From contig CM068385.1 in assembly GCA_034770075.1 (NCBI GenBank), positions 71,678,479 through 71,742,478 of the forward strand: 64,000 nucleotides of DNA, written 5' to 3'. The DNA is from Aralia elata (Eukaryota > Streptophyta > Magnoliopsida > Apiales > Araliaceae). Both the position numbers and the translations under genes were made by a program. Shown one piece after another: positions 42,808 to 53,321 of the stretch (position 1 is the first letter of the stretch; the number at the start of each line of letters is the position of its first letter). The notes under the pieces are model-generated. The model was not told where the DNA came from. It saw only the letters and a program-made list of their open reading frames with translations, and did not search any database.

Positions 42808-45207
42808 TGTGACAAACCAAACATGGCCTTATAAACATGAGAGTAGTTAAGTGCATACGGGCCTTAACTGACACCCATGTTGTGCCAGTTATTATTTATA
42901 CGTATTATATTATCAGCTTTATTCACGTACTTCATTCCTAAAGCTAAGTCAGAGAAATACAGATAGGGTTTGAGAGATTTTGAGATTTAGGAAGAAGTTT
43001 GGAGAATTGAAAGAAAAATTTCCATTATCTTGCATAATCTAACAGCTAATCAAAGGTAATTTCTTAATTCAAGCTTTAATTTATGTTTTTAAGTTTTCTC
43101 CATAAACATATACTGTAAGTTCTCTGTTAGTTGAATTTCATGAGTAAATTGTTGAAAAGTTATTTGTAATCCTTAATATGCATGTATGAATCACTATATG
43201 ATGTTGATAAATTGTTTTAGAGTAATTAATCCATGAAATTATATTTTAATTGGAGTTTTGAAGTTTATAGAGGACTAGTATTTCAATATGGCCTAAATGT
43301 ATGAAAATTTATGTTTTAAATGCATATTAAACGGTAAATTGATGATTGATTATGTCTATACATGTAGAAATGAAAAGAACGAAACTTAAACGGATTAATT
43401 TGGTTAAGAAACGAGTTCACAGTGATTGATTACGCTAAATGTGTCAAATATGACAATAGAACATGAACAGTGAATTTTAGCCTTTAACTTAGTTGTTTAG
43501 GTTGTTTATGTTGTTAGAATCATTGTGTATATGTTGGGTTTAGTTCTATAAAGTTTGTATCATTTGAGTTTGGTTGATTTGGACTTTAAGTGAAGAATAC
43601 ATGAATTTTTGTTTGTAGCAGAGTCTGTATAACGAACTTCAGTATCTAAGTCTGCGTACCAGTGCGGCCGCGCTGGTGCCAAGAATAAAAGTGGCACAGT
43701 CGGGCCACATGCAGACCAGTCCAGTGTTTAGGCACACCAGCGCGGTCGCGCTAGTGCCAAGAACAAAAGCGGCGCGACCATGTCGGTTAGTAGTTTGGCC
43801 AGAAAATTTTATTTAAGTGTTCAAGTCCAGAGAATGTAATTGTAACCTAATCTAATAAACATGAAAATGTAATAATCATATATTTTGATGTTAAAACATA
43901 TTAACAACATGTCAATGATGTTTTTAAGAGATTAATAGGTAAGTCGATTGCGTATTTAAACTCGTTATTTGTAAAGTTTAATAATGTGTTTAAGAGTTAA
44001 TGTTGTGAATGTGATTAATATAATCGGACTTATAGTTAAGTTAAGATAAAACAAAATATACTCATGATGCTAATTATGTTATAATTAATTGGTATCGCGA
44101 CTTAAAATGGTATATATGTGGGATTAATTGAGGAACGTGAATAGTAAACATATAATCTACGCACGAGACAAGTTTCCTTACTCTAACTTGATTACAATTA
44201 TGCAAGTTTCTAAACCTTATTTTTACATTGAGCAAGTTCATAAATCATATACTTATGTTGATCAAGTTTCTTACTCTTGATTATCCTATTATATAATTTT
44301 GATTGAGATGTTCTAATTCTTTTAAGCAATACTTCGGTTATACAATGTTTGTTCAATTGTATACCTTGAGATTCATTATTCGATTTAAATATCAATTATA
44401 TTATTGAACCTTAAATGGATAGCGAACCCTTTTTGATTCGACTAGCCCATAGTTGATGAGCGTTCTAAATTTTAGAACTTTTAATTGAAGTTAATCCAAA
44501 CCAAACTTCCTTTGGTGCGGACTCTTATGTCAAACTGAGATGAACAACCCTATTATTAGGGGATTATATTACGCGTTAACGTTGAGATGTTTGTGCACAA
44601 TACATGGTACGAAGGGCTGATCCCCCTAAGTACGAGAAGTAAGGTCCATATAGTCTTACGACTGTTAAAGGTTTAAAGTTAAAATACTTGATAACCTAGG
44701 ACATTGTTCGTGGTCTTGTGACCCTCATATGTTCTTTTGATTCTTGTTTTATAATCTTGATTCAAAAGCCGAGCCTTCAATTATCCTATATCCATTGATT
44801 ATTCGCATATTATTATTATTGTTACTGGTATACTTGCTGGGTAATTGTTGCTCACTCTTGCATAATAACATTGCAGCTAAGGTTGAAAGAGTTGATGAAC
44901 CATCTACTAGTAAGGGCAAGGGCAAAGCAAACAAGTGATGAAGATGTGTTAATATTATTTGTTATTGAGATGTTGTATCTAAGACTTATGTTATTTATGT
45001 TATGTTTTCGCACTAATGTTTTATTTAAGGTTAGATGACCTAGGATTGATATTATTATAATGTTGTAACCCTTTAATAGGGGATTTCTATTTCAGTTAAG
45101 AGTTTTCATTCTTATATTTTTATGGGTAGTTAGATGTAATGTGATTTATTTGGATAGTGAACACCAAATCCTGTGGGAATGAAGTACCCGAATTTGGGGG
45201 TGTCACA
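42808..45207 (+). repeat. Tekay-type element B, 5' LTR
   Basis: Ends with TTTGGGGGTGTCACA at 45207, next to a primer site; the 3' half (44146-45207) is repeated at 49345-52922. The start is placed at TGTGACAAACC (42808) because it mirrors the terminal TGTCACA and because copia-like sequence ends there, but no target duplication supports it. The last third is related to, but clearly diverged from, the LTRs at 53322-56912. A frame at 44744-44938 is LTR sequence. Confidence 0.65.
43655..43790 (+). repeat. Two GC-rich palindromic units in LTR B
   Basis: CCAGTGCGGCCGCGCTGGTG (43664-43683 or close) followed by CCAAGAATAAAAG and GTGGC recurs about 77 bases later as CCAGCGCGGTCGCGCTAGTG with CCAAGAACAAAAGCGGC. 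Each is a near-perfect 18-bp palindrome in AT-rich DNA. Confidence 0.8.
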
Positions 45208-45210
45208 GGT

Positions 45211-45221
45211 TGGTATCAGAG
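45211..45221 (+). other. Element B primer-binding site
   Basis: TGGTATCAGAG, complementary to the initiator Met tRNA 3' end, three bases after the LTR. The following 215 bases to the first ATG hold no gene. Confidence 0.92.
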
Positions 45222-45436
45222 TTGTAGGTTATGAACCTTAGGTGAAGAAACCTTAGGGTAGTAGCCTTTTTGGGGACATAAAACATAGTGGTGATAAACT
45301 CTTATCGAGTTCTAAGGAATGAATTAAAGAATTCATTAAAGATAATAAAAGAATTTATGTACTATGTGCTTATGTGTGAACAACCTATGTGCCTCGAGTG
45401 GTATCGAGTATTAATTAAAACTTAAACTTTGTTGTC

Positions 45437-46162
45437 ATGATGTCGGATGTTAGAGGATTCAGTCAGCCTAGGGAGATTGAACCCCGAGTAGCTAGAGAGG
45501 AGGAGCCCTGTGATATTCATGTTGTCCGGGAGCAATTGATACAAAGAGAGCCATCTCCGTTGATCACTGTTGTGGGTCAGGAGCATGAGCTTGAATTTGA
45601 TCCAGAGGAGGACTCTGAGGAGGTAGAGGCTGAGGAAGATGATGAGGATCCCGAGGAGATACCCCTTACCTCTATCGACATCGAGATGTATGATGTACTA
45701 TATGACTGCACCATAGAGTTACAGGATAGAATCAGAGATTTGGAGAGGCTGGCAAATATACGCCAGACTGCTATAGAACAAAAGAATGAGAAAATTGAGG
45801 ATCTGGATGTACGTCTTAGAGATGTGAAATGGAAGCTAGTTCAGCTAGAGAGTCAAAAGGAAGAGTTGTTGGCTGAAAATGAGAAGATGAAGGTTGAACT
45901 TGAGAAATTCAAGGATGACCTGAGTGAAGAACCAGCGGAATGTGCTAGAGCAGAGAATGCCTGGATGAAGGCCTCTCGATGTGTAGAAATTTCTGAAGAA
46001 GCTGAGCGGGCAAAGAAGGCTAAGATTGTAGAGACGGACTACACATTTCAGACTGCAATTGACAAGGCCTAGGATCGGGTTCTCCACTATCTAGTCCTAT
46101 TCGAGGACTTGCCATGGTACATGTTGAATCGTAGGACAATGTTCCGTATCATGGAGGAATAA
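45437..46162 (+). CDS. Coiled-coil ORF upstream of gag in element B
   Basis: ATG at 45437 opens 211 codons, clearly separate from gag. After an Arg/Glu-rich start comes an acidic block (EFDPEEDSEEVEAEEDDEDPEE, about residues 54-76), then a long heptad-type helix region (about residues 80-165: DRIRDLERLANIRQ, EKIEDLDVRLRDVKWKLVQL), and near the end VETDYTFQTAIDKA. A TAG at 46070-46072 stops it, but the same frame continues with DRVLHYLVLFEDLPWYMLNRR up to TAA at about 46160, so the stop is probably a mutation. A protein of the same layout lies at 61987-61445. No known domain recognised. Its place in a chromovirus leader is unusual; a structural or RNA-binding partner of gag is one guess. Confidence 0.75.
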
Positions 46163-46455
46163 CGCAGAAAGGTGGTTCGACGCCTTAGTAGGTCGTGATA
46201 GAAAAAGTATTGAAATATGTGAATAATTATAGTGGTTAGTAGTGTAAATTCCAGCGTGATTATAAACAATGGAATATGATTATTTAATCCTGAAGATTCT
46301 TTGATTTCGGGATAGAACTTTTGAGTAAATGAAATATCAAAGTTTATTTGAAGATGTTATGTGTTAAATATTAAGCTTGAATTGTTTAAGTTAAGTATTG
46401 AACACTTAAGAAATTGAGTAATGATCTAATAAGCGTATATTCTTAATCAAAAAAA
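46163..46455 (+). other. Spacer between coiled-coil ORF and gag
   Basis: AT-rich, no coding frame, no clear splice sites. A ribosome restart, or a separate spliced RNA, would be needed to express gag after the upstream ORF. Confidence 0.4.
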
Positions 46456-47264
46456 ATGCCGTCGAGACGCAAACCACGTCAACAAGCTTAGGAAAGCTCT
46501 ACGAATAATAACAACAACGATGCCAATGCTAATCCTGTACAGCAATTGATAAACCTTTTAGCTGGAGCATTTGGAAATCAGCTGTAAGCTCCTCAAGTTA
46601 CGTCATTCAAGGATTTCAAAGCAGTAGGACCGCCAGAGTTTAGAGGTTCCATGAACCCAATCAAAGCCCAGACTTGGGTGATAGAAATGGAGAAGGTGTT
46701 CAACGTTTTTAGGGTTAGTGATGACCAAAAGACTGCCTTCGCAAAGTTCATGCTTAAGTCAGAGGCCAGCTACTAGTGGCAAGCAAATAAGGTTCGAGGA
46801 GGTCAAGGTGTAATCACATGGGATAGGTTCAAGGAGATGTTCTTTAAGATGTATTTTCCGACAAGCTCGCGTAATCAGATGGAGGTTCAATTCCTGGAGC
46901 TAAAGCAGGGTACCATGTCTGTACCGGAATATGCTGCGAAGTTCAATGAGTTGGCTAGGTTCGCAACATATCAGGTGAATACCGATGAGAGGAAAGTGAG
47001 GCGATTAAACAGGAGTTGAAGCCATGGTTGTACAACAAAGTGTCAATGTTTCAATTGAACACTTTGGTAGGAGTTTTGGAGAATGTGATTATCGCGGAAG
47101 GTGGAAGCGACGCTCTAACTAAGTATAACCAGGAGCAGAAGAAGAAGAAGGGTGAAAATGAGAATAACAAGGCTAGTGGTAGTAATAGTGATGGTCACAA
47201 TTAGAAGAGGAAGTGGAATGACAGTGGGTTTGCTGAAAATCAACAGGGAGGTCAGAAGAAGAAA
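46456..47264 (+). pseudogene. gag: Element B gag
   Basis: Starts MPSRRKPRQQA at 46456 with in-frame stops TAG (46489), TAA (46585) and TAG (46774). Capsid landmarks: TSFKDFKAVGPPEFRGS, NPIKAQTWVIEMEKVF, KFMLKSEASY, then FKMYFPTSSRNQMEVQFLEL and MSVPEYAAKFNELARFA (46837 on). A one-base loss near 46996-47005 shifts frame; LKPWLYNKVSMFQ follows. TAG at 47202 stops the basic linker before the zinc knuckles. The gag type is that of plant chromoviruses (Tekay/Del group). Confidence 0.88.
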
Positions 47265-48755
47265 GTGGAGGCGTGTGTTACCTGCGGGAACAATTATGTG
47301 GGAATATGCTTGAAGGGGAAGAGGGTTTACTACAATTGTGGCCAGGAAGGTCACATAGCACCAAATTGTCCTAATCCTAAGAAGGGCGCTTGCTTCACTT
47401 GCGAGTTAAAGGATCATCTAGCTAGGGATTGCCCCAAGAAGGCAACAGGAGGAGCAAGAGCAGGAGGGAATAGGGGAAACAGTGGTGGTAGCACGTTAAC
47501 CATAACTGGATCAGCACCGACAAACCGACCTACCGCCAGAAATTTCAACATGACCGTACAGGACACCGTACACTCACGAGATGTGGTGTTAGGTATCATT
47601 TCGATCAATAATATAGATGCTTATGTATTGTTTGATTCGGGTGCTACTTGTTCATTTATATCCGATGACTTTGCTAAGAATCTAGGTTTGCCTAAGGAAG
47701 AATTAGATTACCCTTTGAACATAGAAATTGCGAATAGAGAAATAATTCATGTTAGGTCTGTACACAAGAACTGTAGAGTGGATATTAAGGGAAATGTGAT
47801 GACTGTAGATTTGATTCCAATTAAACTTGGGGAATTTTACATTATTTTGGGAATAGATTGGCTATTCAATTATGGGGCGATAATTGATTGCCAAAAGAAA
47901 TGTATTAGCCTTATGACTCCGTCAAAGGTAGTATTTTATGGCAGCAAGTCGCCTAGGCAAGCGAGTTGTCTGACGATGATGCAGGCCAGGAAGTTGTTGA
48001 GACAAGGCTATGTGGGATACTTAGCCTACATAGTCGATACTCGCAAAGAGAGTCCGAAATTAGAAGAGATACCTGTCGTAAGAGACTTTATAGACGTATT
48101 TCCAGATGAGTTGACAGGACTTTCGCTAGATAGGGAGGTGGAATTCGTAATCGATTTGCCGCCAGGAACTGCCCCTATATCGAAGGCTCCGTACCGTATG
48201 GCTCTAGTAGAGATGAAAGAATTGATGGTGCAACTACAAGAACTTTTAGACAAGAAGTATATCCAGCTGAGCGTATCGCCATGGGGAGCGCCGATGTTAT
48301 TTGTCAAGAAGAAGGACGGATCAATGCGACTCCGCATTGATTATAGAGAGTTGAATAAGGTCACGATTAAAAATAAGTATCCGTTGCCAAGGATCGATAA
48401 CTTGTTTGATCAATTGAAAGGAGCTAGGTATTTCTCGAAGATAGATTTGAGAAGTGGTTATCATCAATTGAAAGTAAGGAAGGAAGATGTACCGAAGACA
48501 ACGTTCAGGACTCGTTATGGTCACTACGAGTTTCTGGTGTTGTCATTTGGTCTAACGAATGCTCCTGCAGCATTTATGGACCTAATGAACAGGGTGTTTA
48601 AGCTATTTTTGGATAAGTTTGTAGTAGTGTTCATCGATGATATTCTAGTATATTCCAAAACCAAGGAAGAGCATACGGAACATTTGAAGGTGACATTGGA
48701 AGCATTAAGAAGAGAGAAGTTGTGCGCTAAGTTTTCAAAATGTGAATTTGGATAG
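47265..48755 (+). CDS. pol: Element B zinc knuckles, protease and reverse transcriptase
   Basis: A 496-codon open frame. Two CCHC knuckles: YYNCGQEGHIAPNC and CFTCELKDHLARDC. Protease: AYVLFDSGATCSFIS with the catalytic D-S-G, then IILGIDWL. Reverse transcriptase: PYRMALVEMKELMVQLQELL, DGSMRLRIDYRELNKVTI, FSKIDLRSGYHQLKV, FGLTNAPAAFMDLMN and the active site VVVFIDDILVYSK. Best preserved coding block of this element. It ends at 48755 because one T is missing in a TTT-GG context, after SKCEF. Confidence 0.9.
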   Translation: MEACVTCGNNYVGICLKGKRVYYNCGQEGHIAPNCPNPKKGACFTCELKDHLARDCPKKATGGARAGGNRGNSGGSTLTITGSAPTNRPTARNFNMTVQDTVHSRDVVLGIISINNIDAYVLFDSGATCSFISDDFAKNLGLPKEELDYPLNIEIANREIIHVRSVHKNCRVDIKGNVMTVDLIPIKLGEFYIILGIDWLFNYGAIIDCQKKCISLMTPSKVVFYGSKSPRQASCLTMMQARKLLRQGYVGYLAYIVDTRKESPKLEEIPVVRDFIDVFPDELTGLSLDREVEFVIDLPPGTAPISKAPYRMALVEMKELMVQLQELLDKKYIQLSVSPWGAPMLFVKKKDGSMRLRIDYRELNKVTIKNKYPLPRIDNLFDQLKGARYFSKIDLRSGYHQLKVRKEDVPKTTFRTRYGHYEFLVLSFGLTNAPAAFMDLMNRVFKLFLDKFVVVFIDDILVYSKTKEEHTEHLKVTLEALRREKLCAKFSKCEFG

Positions 48756-49345
48756 TGCGGGTACAATTTCTTGGACATGTGATTGACAAGGATGGGATTT
48801 CGGTAGATCCGTCAAAGGTTAAAACTGTGCTTAACTAGGATCAACCGAAAACACCGTCGGAAGTAAGGAGTTTTCTAGGATTAGCGGGTTATTACAGAAG
48901 ATTCATTTAGGATTTTTCCAAAATTTTGACTCCGTTAACGAATTTGACTAGGAAGGCGGTGAAGTTCGTTTAGACGGAAAAGTGTGAGGAAAGTTTTTAG
49001 AAATTAAAGAAAAGGTTTAGTACGGCACCTGTGTTATCTCTACCAGATAGCACAAGAAATTTTATGGTGTACAGTGATGTGTCGTATAAAGGACTAGGCT
49101 GTGTGCTTATGCAGAACAACAAGGTCATTGCGTATGCGTCACGACAATTAAAGGATTATGAGAAGGGGTATCCGACCCATGATTTAGAATTGGTTGCGGT
49201 AGTGTTTGCTTTGAAGATCTGGAGACACTATCTCTATGGGGAGAAGTGTGAAATATATACAGACCATAAGAGTCTGAAATATATTTTTACACAGAAGGAC
49301 CTAAACATGCGGCAGAGGAGATGGTTAGAATTGATAAAGGACTAG
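48756..49345 (+). pseudogene. pol: Element B reverse transcriptase connection and RNase H, truncated
   Basis: Continues in the next frame with VQFLGHVIDKDGISVDPSKV, SFLGLAGYYRRFI, then RNase H: FMVYSDVSYKGLGCVLMQ, VIAYASRQLKDYEKGYPTHDLEL, and YTDHKSLKYIFTQKDLNMRQRRW. In-frame TAG codons at 48836, 48908, 48971 and 48998. The frame runs directly into LTR sequence at 49343-49345; the end of RNase H, all of integrase and any chromodomain are gone. Confidence 0.9.
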
Positions 49346-50292
49346 TAAACGTATAATCTACGCACGAGGCAAGTTTCCTTACTCTAACTTGATTACAATT
49401 ACGCAAGTTTCTAAACCTTATTTTTATATTGAGCAAGTTCATAAATCATATACTTATGTTGATCAAGTTTCTTACTCTTGATTATCCAATTATATAATTC
49501 TGATTGAGATGTTCTAATTCTTTTAAGCAATACTTCGGTTATACAATGTTTGTTCAATTGTATACCTTGAGATTCATTATTCGATTTAAATATCAATTAT
49601 ATTATTGAACCTTAAATGGATAGCGAACCCTTTTTGATTCGACTAGCCCATAGTTGATGAGCGTTCTAAGTTTTAGATTTTTTAATTGAAGTTAATCCAA
49701 ACCAAACGTCCTTTGGTGCAGACTCTTATGTCAAACTGAGACAAACAACCCTATTATTAGGGGATTATATTACGCGTTAGCGTTGAGATGTTTGTGCACA
49801 ATATATGGTACAAAGGGCTGATCCCCCTATGTACGAGAAGTAAGGTCCATATAGTCTTACGACTGTTAAAGGTTTAAAGTTGAAATACTTGATAACCTAG
49901 GACATTGTTCGTGGTCTTGTGACCCTCAGATGTTCTTTTGATTCTTGTTTTATAATCTTGATCCAAAAGCCGAGCCTTCAATTATCCTGTATCTATTGAT
50001 TATTTGCATGTTATTATTATAGGTACTGTTATACTTGCTAGGCAATTGTTGCTCACTTTTGCATAATAACATTGCAGCTAAGGTTGAAAGAGTTGATGAA
50101 CCATTTACTAGTAAGGGCAACGACAAGGGCAAAGCAAACAAGTGATGAAGATGTGTTAATATTATTTGTTATTGAGATGTTGTATCTAAGACTTATGTTA
50201 TTTATGTTATATTTCTGCACTGATGTTTTATTTAAGGTTAGATGGCCTGAGATTGATGTTATTATGACGTTGTAACCCTTTAATGGGGGATT

Positions 50293-52795
50293 TGTAACGC
50301 CCCCGAATTCGAGCGCTGGCCGCCCGAATAAGGGTCTGACGTTATCTTGTACTTCTATCGTAACTTAACCAATGATCCCATAATCATATTGGTTGAATTA
50401 GTCTATTACAGACTATAAAATTATCAATTTCCTTAACTTCATCCCTGGATCTTAACTAAATCTCGATCTTATTCTTTCTACAAGTATCAACTTGTAGTTC
50501 ATTCGTATATATGGATAACACCATATATATATCGGTCAAATTTTTAACCTTATGATTTAAACATTTTATACCTCCATATACCCAAGGTTCACAACATTAA
50601 TAATAGGATGGTTCTTGGGAACAGAAGAATCTTGCGATAAATGTTTGCATCTTTATCCCTGATAAGATTTATTTTCTTTATAGAACATACCGTATTATTC
50701 AATACCATCACTTGAATATATATTGTTATAGAAATATCTCTTTATATCGATATTCCCTATCTATCTGAAATTCACAGTATTAATGATAAGATTGTTCTTA
50801 GAACCGAGGGGCGCATTCCGGTAAAGGTGGCACCTTACCGGCGCCCATTAAGTATAACCTCAGTGCTTATAGTACTCCCAATATCATTCAATACCCTCAC
50901 TCAGATGTATAGTTCTTTATCAACATTGTATTAATGTTTTACTATGTATTTGAAGTTCAGAGTATCGGCATAACATGATCAGTCCATATTACCAATACCC
51001 TCATTCAGATTAATAGATCTTTAACAATTCTAAGTTATATCAAAGTAAAGACATAACACCATTTTATGATAATAAATAATATCATTGATAGAACATTCGG
51101 TTACAAGGTTTGCTTGTTCGTATTACAACAGTCATTATGACTTAATACAAATAACAAGTAATTAAAATATGAAACCTAGTCTATGCTTCTTCTTTACGTT
51201 CATGATCTTCTTATTATTCTCTCTTAACTGCAAATAAAGTTTTATTCGCAAGAATTAGCACTGCGGCTCAGCAAGTCTAACTAATAACACGTAAACAGTT
51301 TATGTTTTCATATAAACTTTAACATGCCTTGACATATCACATATATCAATTTGATATTACAAATAACTTTTCATTCAACAGTTTATATCACGTTGTCACA
51401 CAAAGCGTATAAACTACATATATATAACTTATAAAAATAACACATAAGAGTTAGAATACTTGCACATAGTTTAAAGGAAAAGAAGACTTGCCTCGTGTAT
51501 CTTTTACATTTAATATAACGCCTAAACATTCGTCATAAATCCTACACGATTATAAGTCCATATAGACAAATAAGCGTTTAACGATTAAATCTTTTAAGTT
51601 TTATTTCGGGTATTATAACCGCTTATAAATAAAACTCCTTCTACTATATATGAAATAATTTTAGCATTATAACTGCATATAAAATGAATATTCGGCTATT
51701 ATATTTGAAATAAACCGAGCATTATAACTGTTTATAAAATGAATATTTAGCTATTATATTTGAGATAATTTTAGCATTATAACTGCTTATAAAATGAATA
51801 TTCTTACTAAATACTTGAAGAAAATCGGACATAGTAACTGCTTATAAAAGTATATTTTTAACTTTATAAGAGAAATAAATCGGACATTATAACTGCTTGT
51901 AAATAGGACTTTTGTACTATATACATAAAATAATTTGGGCATTATAACTGCTTGTAAAAGTATATTTTTACTAATACATACATACAATGAAAATTATAAC
52001 CACTAGAGTATACCTCTTGTAGTTGTTAGCTTTACTTCCAATCGCGTAGCGCTTTGATGCTTCAAAAATAATTTTTATCTCACAATATCTCTCAGAATAT
52101 AAATATAGAGTATTTTTGCTCTTGAATTGCTCTTGAACATGGTAAGGAATGAATGAACTTAGCTTGCTATTTATAGGAAAATATAGTTTCGCTAATTGCA
52201 CGTTAGGGGCTCGACTTATTACACTTTGTACCCTAGCATATTCTTAGAATATTCTTCTAAGCTCCTCAATGAAAATATCTTCCAAGCTCGACAATGCAGC
52301 TTGCAATTGAACTTATCTTCTAAGCTCCTCAATGAAAATATCTTCCAAGCTCGACAATGCAGCTTGCAATTGAACCTATCTTCTAAGCTCCTCAATGAAA
52401 ATATCTTCCAAGCTCGACAATGCAGCTTGCCACCGTAAGCACGACAAATCACTTTGTCATTCTCAAGCACGACACAACAACTTGGCAAAAATAATTTGTC
52501 AGGATGCTTCTTGGTGAAATTGTGGAAAGCACGATAAATCATTTTGTCAATGTAAGCACGACTAAGCAGCTTGAATTTTTTTTATTTGACCTAATTCATC
52601 GTTTACACTATAAAATCACAAAACACCTGGTTCAAAATATCATTTCGATCTTTATTAAGAACATATGTTAAAAAATTCGAATCTCATTAGGGCTTAAGGT
52701 TTTAAACTTCTCGATACCTAGTTTTAGGTCACTAAATTAACCTCTAACCATATACGATCGTATTTATAAGCCTTATAAATACTCAGGGTATTACA
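50293..52795 (-). repeat. Solo LTR, minus strand, TSD GGATT
   Basis: 2503 bp from TGTAACGCCCCCG to GGGTATTACA, flanked by GGATT at 50288-50292 and 52796-52800. On the minus strand it starts TGTAATACCCTGAGTATTTA and is the same family as the LTR at 36529-38865, with a 55-bp minisatellite (51600-51970) and TAAGCACGAC repeats (52433-52565). No internal sequence, so it arose by recombination between two LTRs. Confidence 0.93.
52255..52432. repeat. 63-bp tandem repeat, three copies, inside solo LTR
   Basis: Three near-identical copies containing CTAAGCTCCTCAATGAAAAT and CAAGCTCGACAATGCAGCTT. Because 63 is a multiple of three the unit reads through on both strands as a repeating peptide, but this is not a gene. 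Confidence 0.9.
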
Positions 52796-52922
52796 GGATT
52801 TCTATTTCAGTTAAGAGTTTTCATTCTTATATTTTTATGGGTAGTTAGATGTGATGTAATTTATTTGGATAGTGAACACCAAATCTTGTGGGAATGAAGT
52901 AACTAGATTTGGGGGTGTCACA

Positions 52923-53321
52923 GTAGCCGCCGGAGACAACCTTCTGGTGTGAAAATCAATATAAGCTTTGGGAAAATAAAGTAATTAACTATAGAAACAT
53001 TAGGGTTTAGAGCTAATATAATAATATTTTGTGTGTGTGTATGTATTGCACCTCTTGTACCTTATATTTATAGAGTTTCTATACCGTATTAGGAGGGTAG
53101 GATCCTTAGTTGAGTCAACTAAGGAATTATCTTATGTGGGGTCCCTATAGGAAAAGATATTTTCATATAGAGATAAAATCCTTTATGGATATTACTAACT
53201 GATACTTGGTTGGCAAATTATATCAAAGTGGTAAATACATTGACCCTGACCACGTTCATGAGAAGTTAGAATATATTTTACTATGACTCATTGGGTCAAG
53301 CCCAATTAGAAGCTGATGAAA
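52923..53321. repeat. Unassigned sequence X, copy 2
   Basis: Matches 35097 to about 35500. It starts directly at the 3' end of LTR B and is cut at 53321 by the minus-strand Tekay-type element, whose target site is TGAAA (53317-53321). Confidence 0.8.

Larger units (their letters stand above)
49346..52922 (+). repeat. Element B partial 3' LTR, interrupted by a solo LTR
   Basis: 49345-50292 plus 52796-52922 match 44146-45207 in order at about 95 percent or better by eye. The first 1.3 kb of the LTR is absent because of the internal deletion. It ends with GGGGGTGTCACA at 52922. The interruption at 50293-52795 is exact: the other LTR shows the empty site GGGGATTTCTATTTC. Confidence 0.9.

Noticed and set aside
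52196..52438. 80-codon frame with a 21-residue repeating peptide
   Set aside because: Produced by a 63-bp tandem repeat (multiple of three) in a solo LTR; also open on the other strand.
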